Assembly (NCBI RefSeq): GCF_030272615.1
Contig: NC_081405.1
Location: 647,964,920-648,028,919 of the forward strand
Reading direction: 5' to 3'
Source: Cryptomeria japonica
Lineage: Eukaryota; Streptophyta; Pinopsida; Cupressales; Cupressaceae
Length of the DNA: 64,000 nucleotides
The notes under the pieces were generated by a model, which searched no databases, was not told where the DNA came from, and worked only from the letters and a program-made list of their open reading frames with translations. Below, piece by piece: positions 48,130-58,768 of this stretch (within the stretch, counting starts at the first letter, position 1; each line of letters begins with the position of its first letter). The translations under genes were made by a program, and so were the position numbers.

Positions 48130-49291
48130 CATCCTAATTCTGATTATTCATGGTTAGATCTAAAAAATGTGCTTCCTTAATTACATTTCCATGTTTGATC
48201 TTTAGCAAATTTTAGAGGTTAATTGCATAAACACCCTAAATTTTCTTTTTAGTAATTGAGCTTGTGAAATGTTTAATTGTTAATGCTTGTTTCAGATCTA
48301 CCCTTCTATTACAAATTGTCAATTCATATTGGTGCTTTAATTCTAAAAATTAAGTGGTTAAGTGTAAAAACCCTAATTTTTAAAATCCTCTTGATTCAAC
48401 CTTTGATCGATGATTTCACTAATCAAAACACCTCCAAATCGGCTGTAACTTTGGATTCTGCAACAAAAACATAATATCTTTCATCCCTGAAAATTTTGAA
48501 AAAAGTTGCGAGGACCGTGTGCACCCCGAGCGCCATCGTCCCTGACATTTTTTCTGAAATTTTGGGAGCTAGATCTTATTATATTTTTCTGCTAAAATCA
48601 AAAATCTTGGCTGATTTCATCAATTATAACACTTTCAAAATTAAAGTCAAAGTTGGTCTAGTGATTGCTTAGATTAAGGCTTCTAATCATTCTAAAATTG
48701 TTGAAATTGAAATTTTGTATCAAAATTGGTTTCTTACTATCCTAAATCTGAAAAGTGTGTTGGCATTCATTCAAAATTTCAGTGCTTTATTCAAATTTTT
48801 GTAGTTTGTGACTTTTGAAATTAAATGTTTAATTGCAACAACTTTGATTTCCACTTTCAAAATTGAATTTTGCATGAAATTGGGTCAACTTTTAAATTTC
48901 AAAGCTTGCATTGCTTTCAGTATTCCTTCTAAAATCATAAAATTCAAAATTTCAATTTCCCTCTCTTTTTCAAAATTCAAATTTTGCATTTTTCAACAAT
49001 CTTGGTAGGGTTCAATTTTGAGATTGCAACTTTAATTTGGCCTATCTACAGATCGTAAAATCACTCAATTTTTTCAGATTAGCTTTCAAATCATCATAAC
49101 TTTCATCCCTGAAAATTTCAAAAAAAGTTGCGAGGACCGTGTGCACTCCGTTCGCCACGGTCCCTGACATTTTTTCTGAAATTTTGGGAGATTGTCGTGA
49201 TTGCATTTAACAGCTTAAATATAGGAGATTGGCTGATTTTATTAAAATTTGCTACCTCTAAAATTCAAAATCTTCTCTCTCTCTTTAGTGC
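48130..49291 (+). other. Element G leader with a 95-bp direct repeat
   Basis: No frame. Two copies of a segment of about 95 bp (48478-48571 and 49098-49190) share CTTTCATCCCTGAAAATTT, GTTGCGAGGACCGTGTGCAC and CTGACATTTTTTCTGAAATT. Each is an imperfect long hairpin centred on the GGACC/GGTCC core. The placement between PBS and Gag start is where packaging or dimerisation signals usually lie. Confidence 0.7.
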
Positions 49292-52200
49292 ATGAGTTTT
49301 ACAACAATAAGCCCTACTTACATTATTCCCATTAGACGAAGCCTTAGAATTAAGTCTATCCAAGGTTTAATTACTGAGGAGATGGAACCTAATTTGAATG
49401 GTCTCTTTAACAAGGACATGGGTAATTCCTCTAATCCTCTTAATGATGAAGAAGCTCTCCATGAGGTTTCTGAAGAACAACTTTCGAAATTGGATAACCA
49501 ATTTGACGATTTTCAACAATGGATGTCTCATGAGTATTCCGATAGTCAAGCTCTTTCGTTAATTGAGGGTCTAAAACGTATGGTTCAAAGTGATAAGAAT
49601 GGAATTGATATTTTGCATGGTATTGCACACATTGTGGATTCGAATGTGATGCCTATGAAGAGTTGTGCCAAAACTTTAGGTTATACACAACCTCCTACTC
49701 AAGTCAATCATTTTATTCCTTTAACAACCTCTATTGCTAGCATACCTACTTTTGCATCAAACATAATGACTACTTCAACACAAAACATTCCACCTGTGAT
49801 CACCAGTCATGGGGGAAATCCTTCCTCTTCAATTAACCCTCTTCCTTCATTCAATCCAACTTCTTCATTCATTCCTTCAATGAGTGTCCCTATTACATCT
49901 TCACAACTGAACATGACGCAAGGGGGCAATTCATTTAACCATTCCATTCCTCTTGGTAGTGTTCCTTGTTTTCAATCATCTCCTATGACTAACCATCATA
50001 GTGTCGTGCCACCTTACTCTCAATCAATACCTTCTTTCAATAACATAATACCTCCATCACAATCTAACATGTCTAATATGAACTCTTCGACTAAAGCGAC
50101 CATTAACAATCTTGCACAAACTGTCTCTTCTTTACAACAACAAATTGCCTCTATGAATCAATCTAAGTTTAGTGTGCCCACATTTGATGTTGCGAGCCCA
50201 CTTTCTCTTGACATTGTTCAAGCTATCCCACCTAAACATGTTGAAATCCCACATTTGGAGCTTTATAATGGTAAAGGTGATCCTCTAACACATGTTAATA
50301 CCTTTCAAACAGTATGTACCGATTTTGCTCATGACCAAAGGTTGCTTGCAAAACTGTTTACTAGAACATTAAGAGATAAGGCTCTATAATGGTATTGCTC
50401 ATTGCCTTCCTATTCTATTACTTCTTTCCAACAACTTGCAAATGCTTTTATTCAACACTTTCAAAACAATATAAGTCCTAAAGTTACTTTGATTGATTTA
50501 ATGCATTGTAAACAAGGTGTTAAAGAAAAAGTGATTGATTTCATTGGTAGATATAAGCATTTGTGTGCTCAAATTTCTTTTCCAGTACCTAACAATGATA
50601 TTCAAAGAATCTTTATTTCTAATTTACAAAAAGATATTAGAGAAAAACTTCTATTTTCTGAGTTTACTTCTTTCCAACAGTTGTGTGCAACTCTTCACAA
50701 TTATGAACTGACTGTGAGTCAAATGGAACAAGCAAATCCTATGGCTCCGAGTGATAAGGGTGATAGTAGTCAACAACCATTTGGGAAGTTTAAACCGAAC
50801 AGAGGGTTCATTAAGTTCAATGAAAACATCATCAACAACAATGTGAATGCAGCATCAGGTGTGCCTCCTATTTCTAAGTTTTTCAGGAAAGAGAGAAAGT
50901 TTACTCCTTTGAATGAATCATTGCATAGTATTATGAATAAGTTATTGGAACAAAATGTGCTTACTCTCCCTCTTGTAAAGGAAATAGATCCTGCAAAGAT
51001 TAATTCACCCTATTTTGATAACAAATCTTTTTGTCAATTTCATCGTCAACCTGGGCATGATACTGAAAAATGTTTTGCTTTGAAGGGTAAAATTCAAGAT
51101 TTGATTGATAATAATACTATCTCTATTTCAGGAGTGAATGATAAAGGCAACACATCTGTAGCTCCTCCTAACCAAAATCTTAAAAAATTTACTGATCCAT
51201 TACCTTCTCATACCTCTAATGTGATTGAGACTAATGATTCCTCTTTCTCACCTGATGGTCTTGTGTCTATGACTCCGAATGTGATTAACTTTGTAGAGCA
51301 GCAGAAAATTCCTAAAGAACCTTCCATCACATTTGATTCTAGTGAAACTATCAGGGCACCTGATGGTCCTTTATATATAGTTGCAAAAGTCAAGAATACA
51401 CCTTGTCGTGGAGTGCTTATTGATCCTTCTTGCATGGTTAATGTTATTACTAAAGAATTTCTTTTTACTTTGCAATTGAATCAAGTGATTTATGACAAAA
51501 CAAATGTGGTTGTGAAATTATTTGATGCATTTTCTTCTCCTACAATTGGTTCTATTACATTACCTATTGAGGTCCATAACAAATCCCTTGATGTGAGCTT
51601 TGCTATTATTCCATCGTCCAAACAATTTCATGTGAAGCTAGGCTATCCTTGGCTATCTTCCATGAAAGCTATTGCTTCTCCTATTCACAAGTGTTTGAAA
51701 TTTCCCCATAATGGTGAAGTTGTTACTATCAATCATAGTCTCTTTAAACCAGCTGAAAGAACTTCTAGTGTTCCTATTGATTATTTTTGGTCTAAACAAT
51801 TCCAATCTCTTCCACCACGAAGTGATCATCTTTTCAAATCTTATCAAAAGTGGAAAAAAGATATGATCCTATCTCTAAGTGAACCTAGAACACCCAAACT
51901 TGATATTCCTATCATTCTTGAGAAGGAAGTTCTTCCTTTGAAAGATAAAACTAATGTCTTTCCTCAAGAAGATTCCCAACCCATTCCTATGGATGTGACT
52001 ATGTCTATATCTGATAAACTTCCCAAAAGTAGACCTATACCTCCTTGCCATGATGGACTTGGTCTTCTTCCTAAACCAAATATTCCTCCTTTATATGGAG
52101 CAGTTCCTCCTCCTTCCTTTTATAGAGAGAAGATACCTTCCTCTTCTCCTATTATCCAACCTAAGAAACCATAACCTAAACACCCAAGTGATAAGGATGA

Positions 52201-52573
52201 GAACATTCTTCCTCCTCAATCTCCTCAACTTCCTACTAAGACTAGATGAAATCGTTCTATGTGCGAACGTCGATGAAAGTGTCGTCTTATAGCTTGTGCA
52301 GCTGCTTCTCAAACTTTGCAATCTCCAAAAACACCTTCAGCTAGTATTATTCCATTTTCTCCTCAGTCGAAAATTGAGCCAAAATCTCCTAAACATAAGA
52401 TGCATGATGGTCTTGATCCTGTGCGAGTTAAAGATCCTATTTTTATAAATCTTGATGATGATATAGATGAAAATGTTACTTCTCTTGCTTCTGATAGTGA
52501 ATATGAATTTGTTGATATTGATAACCATTTATCTAATGAATTTTCTAAAGCACTTATCCTAGCTCCTAGATAA
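49292..52573 (+). pseudogene. Element G Gag-protease polyprotein
   Basis: One frame from ATG 49292 with stops near 50387 (Gln to TAA), 52172, 52247 and 52274. Layout: acidic N-terminus; a Ser/Pro/Asn-rich region (residues 130-270); the Retrotrans_gag core with YNGKGDPLTHVNTFQTVC (about 50265) and FQQLANAFIQHFQNN; a zinc-knuckle-like FCQFHRQPGHDTEKC (about 51030); and a protease-like domain with VLIDPSCMVNVIT (about 51415) and VKLGYPWLSS (about 51632). The catalytic triplet reads Asp-Pro-Ser instead of Asp-Thr/Ser/Gly-Gly, so the protease may be inactive. A basic/Pro-rich C-terminus follows. It is the least damaged reading frame in the window. Confidence 0.85.
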
Positions 52574-53472
52574 GAACAACGTGGCGTGGAACATGAACAT
52601 AGCCCTTGTTTGGATCTTGTGATAGCTCCATCTGTTGTGTTGGATGTTCCTCCTCTAGCGTGTTTCCTGCCTTCCCGAAATATTGATCAGCAAGATCGGG
52701 GGGGTGGATGACATGCTAGACTAGTTCATTAGCATAGCAGACTCTCTCCTCCTCTCTTTCTTTTGTTACTTCTTCTATGTGTTATTCTCATTCTTCTATT
52801 TGTTGTCCTTAGTGTTGTCTACTTGAGGACGATGCAAAGCATTGAGATCTCTTTTGGTCTCTCTCATGTTGACTCAAAAGACACATGTGTTCCCTTCTTC
52901 TAGGTGACCTTCCTTGATTGGGGAATGAAGAACAATTATGCATACATACATATGATATACATGAATTATCATACAACATACTGACCCCAAGGAAAGTGAA
53001 GTCACCTCGTGATTTGTGTTTTGTGTTTATTATCGTTGGGTTTATCTCACACTTGGGGGCTAAATCTTTGTGATAACATGCTCCTTTCCCTTCTCATTTC
53101 TTATGTGTATCACTTCCTTAAAGCAATCACCCCCATTGAGGCGTGTGCGATCGCTTTAACGTAGGGGGCATATACTCCATTCATATCTCTTCAAGATTCC
53201 TAAAAACTTCTTGGCGAACTTAGCTTTGCCTTGAAAATTTTTGGTATTTTTCTGGCATGACTCATAGTGAGAGAACCTTACTACTGACAGTCATGGTTCT
53301 CCCTCATGATCTTCCCTTTTACTTTGTCAATCGAAGTCGTAAGATCCTTAGTCCACTGGGGGCTTGGTGTATCTTGCCTCCTTGACGTGGTGAAAGTTTT
53401 TCAATGTTGTTTCCTTGTACTTTACTGAAAGTATGGGCATATGCTTATACTCCCGCTAAAGTGGGGGCAAAA
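52574..53472 (+). other. Element G 3' noncoding region and PPT
   Basis: About 880 bp after the last stop, without RT or integrase traces, ending in the PPT AAAGTGGGGGCAAAA (53458-53472) directly before the LTR. Confidence 0.7.
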
Positions 53473-54670
53473 TGTAGCATCCTAAAATTGCGACACTTGC
53501 AATTTCGACTGCATTTGGGTCTTCACAATGGTGGCGCAACACTGAACCTGAATGGAGACCCTGAAACTTGTTTATGACATCAAAAACTGAATTTTTCAGC
53601 ACCCTGGCCTGATCCTCCTTGCACCCTGTTGTCCTAGGAGGTGGGACCATGGCACCCAACACCCTATTCCCTGGCCCTATTTTGGGCCCAGTCTCTTATG
53701 GGGCAATGGGTCTTTAAGTTTGCAATTCGGAAAATAATCTTCCTAGGTCAGCCTAAGGTCGGAAAAATCAGTCTTTTAACCCTAATTGACAAGTATATAA
53801 ACTACATTTCCCCTCTCAGAAAAGGGATGGTAAAAAGGAAAAAAACATATGCGTACAAGAGGCGGAAGCGCTAGGAAAACATTCAAACATTCAAGCATTC
53901 AAGCATTCCTTCAAGCAATTGAGCATTCTAAGTCTCCATTCAAGGCTAAGTGTTGCATTCAAGACAAGGATTCAACCATTGAAGAGGAGATCACTTACAA
54001 CATACAACATACAACAACATTTACACCTTCACATGTAAGAATACAAACATTCTTACAACAAGGTATTAGTACTTGTTTACATTACAAACATTTACATTTA
54101 CAGCATTCTCATTTCTTGGTTAATTCCAAAACCGGGGTTTGACCTAAAGGCAAACCCCTAATCCCTAACCCCCTAATCGTCCTCTCTTTTCTATGTGTAG
54201 GTTGCAGGTACACGACTATAATTGAAGATCTGAAATCCTTGTGCAGAGACAAATAGATCCCCCTTTGTTTTGCGGATTTTTCGGAGGACCGTGTGCACGC
54301 CGGGTGCCATCATCCCATCAACTTTCGCTCAAATTTGTAAGACAGTACCATCTCAACATTTTACTGCTAATTCCAGGTCTGCAGCTTCATCCCATATTCC
54401 TATCTCTATTTATAAGCAAATATTTCTTACTTTACATGCACTCCTAGCTCAATCCTTCTATCTACATTCTTTACAAAAGAGGGTAGCCTTGCTGTCTTAA
54501 CCCTTGAAACTCATTTAGAATTCAATCTTGCATTGTGTGGGATTGGATCTTGTCAGTTTCAACCCCTCTTTTGAATGTAAAGTCTCTCCTAAGTGAAAAC
54601 CATCAATCCTAGTGACCTCCTTTCTCCTTGGAGTGGGGGGAACACCTGGGGTTCAATTTTCTGCTTTACA
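53473..54670 (+). repeat. Element G 3' LTR
   Basis: 1198 bp, TGTAGCATCC...CTGCTTTACA, followed by TSD CAAGT. One 31-bp unit (53643-53670) and one GGACC hairpin (54286-54315). Confidence 0.92.
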
Positions 54671-54675
54671 CAAGT

Positions 54676-55612
54676 AATGGTTAGTGAATTAAATCAAAGA
54701 AAGACAAAACCATAGCTAAGCAATCTATCACCTCCTAGTAAATGTGAGTATGCATTTTTCTCTCAGATCTGGTTATGCAAATTCTAGTGACTTGACTACA
54801 TTTAAATGGAGGATTTAAATGATGAAGATGCATGATTTAGCAAGAATAGCATGATTAAGCTATATGATTTCATGATTATTCTAGAAAATAGGCTAGAATG
54901 AAGATGCAATTAAGCTAAGATTTGAACATGATAACAATGCTTGAAATGATAAACTAGAAGCTAGATGCCTATAGTAACAATGCATAAGATGAGATGAAAT
55001 TGGGACCCTTTGTGCTCCAAAATGAGGTCTATTTATAGGATTTTCCAAGGCTAAGGGTGAGGTGGAAGGAATCAATGGTCAAGATTGATTTGAAGATATC
55101 AATGGTTAAATTGGAGGAGGTTGGCAAAGGGGTTGGATTAAAGGGAACATCTATCATCTCTATGGTGATAAGTATCCAGAGGCTTCTAGAAGGGTTTAGA
55201 TGGAAGGGAACATTCAGTGACAAGTGTCACAAAGCTTCTAGAAGGGGTTGGATGAAAGGGAACATGTGGATAGGTAGAATGGGTTAGGTTTAGGAGTGGT
55301 AGAAGATAGGAGAATTTGAATTTAAAAATTCAAATAATAGGAAAAGGCTAATTAATCTCAACAACTCATGAATTTTATTTGTTTTAATTAATTAAGGATT
55401 TAGAAGAAATTAATTTGATGGGGGGAATTAATTAATTCAAGGAGATTATTGAAATGAGTTTCTATTAAATAAATTCTTAGATTTATTAATAAGTAGATGA
55501 AAGGGGAAATTTAATCAAATTGTTGAGTGAATTCAATTAAATTTGGGAGGAGGATTAATTAAATAATTGCTTATTTAATTAATTATCTTCAAACCATTTT
55601 TAGGTGTATACA
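54676..55612 (-). repeat. Element F 5' LTR, right fragment
   Basis: Resumes after element G; aligned with 26496-27432 of the 3' LTR. TATA motif at 55029-55038 on the minus strand. Outer end GGTGTATACA at 55612. Confidence 0.85.
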
Positions 55613-56567
55613 GTGAGAAGGCAAAGAGACTCCGATCTCTTAAAGACCTCAAAAGTCTGCTCACATCACAAGTAGACATACTTTAGAGAGCCTACTCCAA
55701 TGTAGAAGGTATTCTTGCAACCCCTGAAACCTACACACTAGACTCAATGGAAGAATTTCATTCATAGTTTTTGTCTACATTCGAGTATACTGAGAACATA
55801 CTGGAATCATGGGAAAATGCTTTATCACAGATGAAGAAGAATTACAATGATATTTTATGAGATTAGCTAATGCATGAAATTTTTAGTTAATGTTTTATAT
55901 GCTAAACACTTTGATATAAATTATATATATATATGTATATATTTTACTTTTTCAATTTGGCAATGTTGTCAAAGGGGGAGTAGAAATATGTATGTTTGTT
56001 TTTGAAAATTTTGTATAATGTATGCATTAATAAGTAGATGAAAGAGGAAATTTAATCAAATTATTGAGTGAATTCAATTAAATTGGGGAGGAGGATTAAT
56101 TAAATAATTTCTTATTTAATTAATTATCTTCAGACCATTTTTAGGTGTATACACTAAGAAGGCAAAGAGACTCTGATCTCTTAAAGACCTCAAAAGTCTA
56201 CTCACATCACAAGTATACATACTTCAGAGAGCCTACTCCAATGCAGAAGCTATTCTTGCAACCCCTGAAACCTACACACTAGACTCAATGGAAGAATTTC
56301 ATTCACAGTTGCTGTATACATTCAAGTATACTGAGAACATACTAGAATCATGGGAAAATGCTTTATCTCAGATGAAGAAGAATTACAATGATATTTTTAT
56401 GAGATTACCTAATGCATGAAATTTTTAGTTAATGTTGTATATGCTAAACACTTTGATACAAATTTTCTATATATATGTATATATTTTACTTTTTCAATTT
56501 GGCAATGTTGTCAAAGGGGGAGTAGAAATATGTATGTGTGTTTTTGAAAATTTTGTATAATGTATAC
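55485..56567 (+). repeat. 541-bp tandem duplication across the F/C junction
   Basis: 55485-56025 is repeated as 56026-about 56567. Each copy holds the last 128 bp or so of the F LTR, then C ORF2 C-terminal sequence and part of the C 3' UTR. ATTAA sits at all breakpoints, so a 5-bp microhomology probably joined them. It must postdate the F insertion. Confidence 0.85.
55613..55860 (+). pseudogene. Element C ORF2, C-terminal end
   Basis: Continues the C frame after F (KAKRLRSLKDLKSLLTSQVD), helical and ending NYNDIL near 55858, with stops at about 55685 and 55767. A second copy lies at 56155-56402 within the tandem duplication and lacks these two stops. Confidence 0.6.
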
Positions 56568-56672
56568 ATTAAGGGGGAGCATGAGTATATGTGTAAATTT
56601 GTTGTGTATGCACACTTAGCGATATTACTATAAAAAAATGTAAGTGTTGCCATCAATGCCAAAGGGGGAGAT
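55861..56672 (+). promoter_or_regulatory. Element C 3' UTR, purine boxes and PPT
   Basis: Boxes TCAAAGGGGGAGTAG (about 55970 and, duplicated, 56512), TTAAGGGGGAGCATG (about 56570) and the terminal PPT AAAGGGGGAGATTG (56661-56674). The stretch GTTGCCATCAATGCC before the PPT is identical to that of A and D although the LTRs belong to a different family. Confidence 0.75.
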
Positions 56673-57762
56673 TGTTGGCTTGATGATGATTCATCATTTG
56701 TTGTCATTGATGAAACACTCACACACATATTTGATTACATTTGACTATTGGTGTAACTACAATTGTTAACACTATCAACTGGTATACTTAGTGGTTAATA
56801 TCTAGCCGGTACTCTGTGTTAACTGGTATGTGCATAAGAGACAACTTGTGGTTATACTAAATCGGCATCATGATGAATATCAAGATGGAGATGAAGCGGA
56901 GATTCAAGGAAAATGGTTCATATGTTTTATTCAAACTAGTATTAATTATTCCAACTGGTATTTATTGATTTTTGTGATGAGTTACTAGCACCGACTGCTT
57001 GGCAGAAATTTTTGTGATGAGTTATGGTTACTTGTCCAGATATGCTACACCTAGGAAATTGTGTTATCATTTCTTAAGATTGACATGAAATCATAAGGCC
57101 TATATATTGACATCACAACAAATTATGTTATGTGTGATATATGATAATTGAAAGTGTTATGTTGTGAGAAGTTAAGTTGCAGAATGTGTAGAAGAGCAGT
57201 GTTGAATATGCTTAGAAGGATCTGATCAAGCAAGTATTGTGATACCCAGAACAGATCAACAATTCTTGTTGTTTTCTAACCATTACAGTAGAATCAAAAT
57301 CACCTAATTGGATAAGCTCTAACAAGCTTCAATGTATAGATCCTTTAATAGGGTGATCCATTAGTTTGGATTCTAAAATCCTCCACCGAGGTTACTCCTA
57401 ATAGGGTATTGCCTTTAACAAGGTATAAGCTTCTAATCAAGATTTGGAATCTCTAACAAAATTCGCTCTTAGCAGAGCACTTTGTAGACCTTAATCGGTC
57501 AGTTATCTATTACTACAGATAGTTAACTTGTGAGTTCCATCTCACCGTGGTTTTTACCTATTTAGGTTTTCCACGTACAAACACTTGTGTTATGGTCCAG
57601 ATGCTTTACTTTTTGTGGATGTTGTTATATCATTTTAGATTACATGCATTGTATTTAAAAGCTTTATTAAGTTCATCTACCGGTTAGTGTTTAAAGTAGT
57701 TTGGTTTTTGGTTTCACTGATTCACACCCCCCCCCCCCTCTCAGTGCTTTTCAAGTCCATCA
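56673..57762 (+). repeat. Element C 3' LTR
   Basis: 1090 bp, TGTTGGCTTG...AAGTCCATCA, followed by TSD GTTGG (57763-57767). Diverged from the 5' LTR at roughly one base in nine over the first 250 bp. Confidence 0.92.
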
Positions 57763-57767
57763 GTTGG

Positions 57768-58196
57768 ATCTCAGTTCTTGAGTCGTTGGCTCATAGTTGG
57801 GATTTTGAGACCAAGGAGAAATATTCTATATCCTTCATCGACAACAACTATTGACAACGTTTAAAAAAATGATCATAAAAATTTGGTAAGTTGCTCAAGG
57901 CAACCAAATTTAACACTTGGAATTTAGGTAATGCCAATTTTTATTCATTAGATCCATTGAATTTCAAAATCATTAATCCATAACATGCTAAATTGTTCAT
58001 AACTCAACCATTCATAATTTAGTATACATTGTTCATAAGTTGTTCAAAACATGACCATTCTTATTTAAATATACATTTCTCACAACTTAACCATTCTTAA
58101 GATGTTCATAAATTGTTCAAAGTATGAAGATATGCTCACAATGAACAAATTAGATCAAATATGAACTTTTATATACATCCAAATGTAAAATAAAAG
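57768..58196. other. Right flank of the nest
   Basis: AT-rich. The first 90 bases are open in one plus-strand frame that would cross the C insertion site (W-I-S-V-L-E-S-L-A-H-S), so C may have entered an old coding sequence, but the open stretch is too short to be sure. Around 57990-58120 short TTCATAA-type repeats occur. Confidence 0.3.
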
Positions 58197-58335
58197 TATT
58201 ACAAAAATGTGGCATATGTGCCAACTCAACAAAATGTACAAAAATAGTATATGTGCTAACTCAATAAAATGTACAAAAATGACATATGTGTAAAATCAAT
58301 ACAAGTTTTACAAAACTATGGCATATGTCATCTCA
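58197..58335. repeat. Minisatellite, about four units of 33-37 bp
   Basis: Units begin with ACAAAA and contain CATATGTG and ACTCAA: near 58201, 58238, 58273 and 58310. The fourth is truncated. Confidence 0.65.
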
Positions 58336-58768
58336 AGATCGATATACAATGGCCATGAATGACAATATATTACTTTAACAAATCCTATAGTTGTGTTGGA
58401 TCATCCAAATGGAGAATCTTGTAAGTATTATGTGGCTTTGTAGATGCCTATAGAACAAAAATTCAAACAACAAATTAGATTACTTATGTCAATAATAATT
58501 TATAGTTGTTAAATTAACATCTAAAGAACTAATTTGTACTATTATTTCTCTACAATTGAATTGTTGATTACCTCATGTTGTGGTAATTTGGTGAAATGTT
58601 TTCTAAATATGATGGTCCCCTTTGACAATCAGGAGTCCTAGAAAATGGGTAAGGTAGAGGATCTATGTTATTCTCATATCATAAAGGGGGCTACACTAGT
58701 TAAAATACAATTGATACATGTATATAAACAAATATTTACAATATAGAATAAACTTGTACTAGAGGCTC

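Larger units (their letters stand above)
46818..54670 (+). mobile_element. Element G: gypsy-like Gag-protease element without RT or integrase
   Basis: 7853 bp with TSD CAAGT (46813-46817 and 54671-54675). 5' LTR 46818-48108, PBS 48112-48129, leader, gag-pro frame 49292-52573, PPT 53458-53472, 3' LTR 53473-54670. Nothing similar to RT, RNase H or integrase lies in the 900 bp after the frame. The architecture matches the described class of terminal-repeat elements that encode only Gag (TR-GAG), here with a protease-like domain. It shares PBS and PPT type with B. Inserted in the 5' LTR of F. Confidence 0.92.
26433..55612 (-). mobile_element. Element F: Ty3/gypsy retrotransposon, Tat/Ogre-like, with pol
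   Basis: Minus-strand element of about 13.1 kb once the nested insertions D, S2 and G are removed. 3' LTR 26433-27432 (1000 bp), 5' LTR 46754-46817 plus 54676-55612 (1001 bp). Order in element sense: PBS, 3.5-kb leader, Gag, protease, G-patch, acidic linker, RT-RNase H, second RNase H, integrase, 3' UTR, PPT. A second RNase H after the first is a hallmark of the Tat lineage. The left flank CTGAG (26428-26432) matches the right flank inferred from two diverged copies (GTGAG at 55613, CTAAG in the tandem copy). All frames carry stops, so it is not autonomous now. Confidence 0.88.
12580..57762 (+). mobile_element. Element C: pol-less LTR retrotransposon that hosts the 45-kb nest
   Basis: Two LTRs of one family, 12580-13656 and 56673-57762, are flanked by GTTGG at 12575-12579 and 57763-57767. 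This shows that everything between them is one insertion plus later nested insertions. C's own sequence is 12580-17089, 25163-25854, 26132-26432 and about 55613-57762. It has an initiator-tRNA-Met PBS, a Gag ORF with CCHC knuckles, ORF2 of unknown function and a GGGGGAG-rich 3' end. The ORF2 frame reads on across all three insertion points once the insertions are removed. No pol is present. The LTRs differ at roughly one base in nine over the first 250 bp (hand count), more than those of E or D, so C is the oldest of these. Confidence 0.9.
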
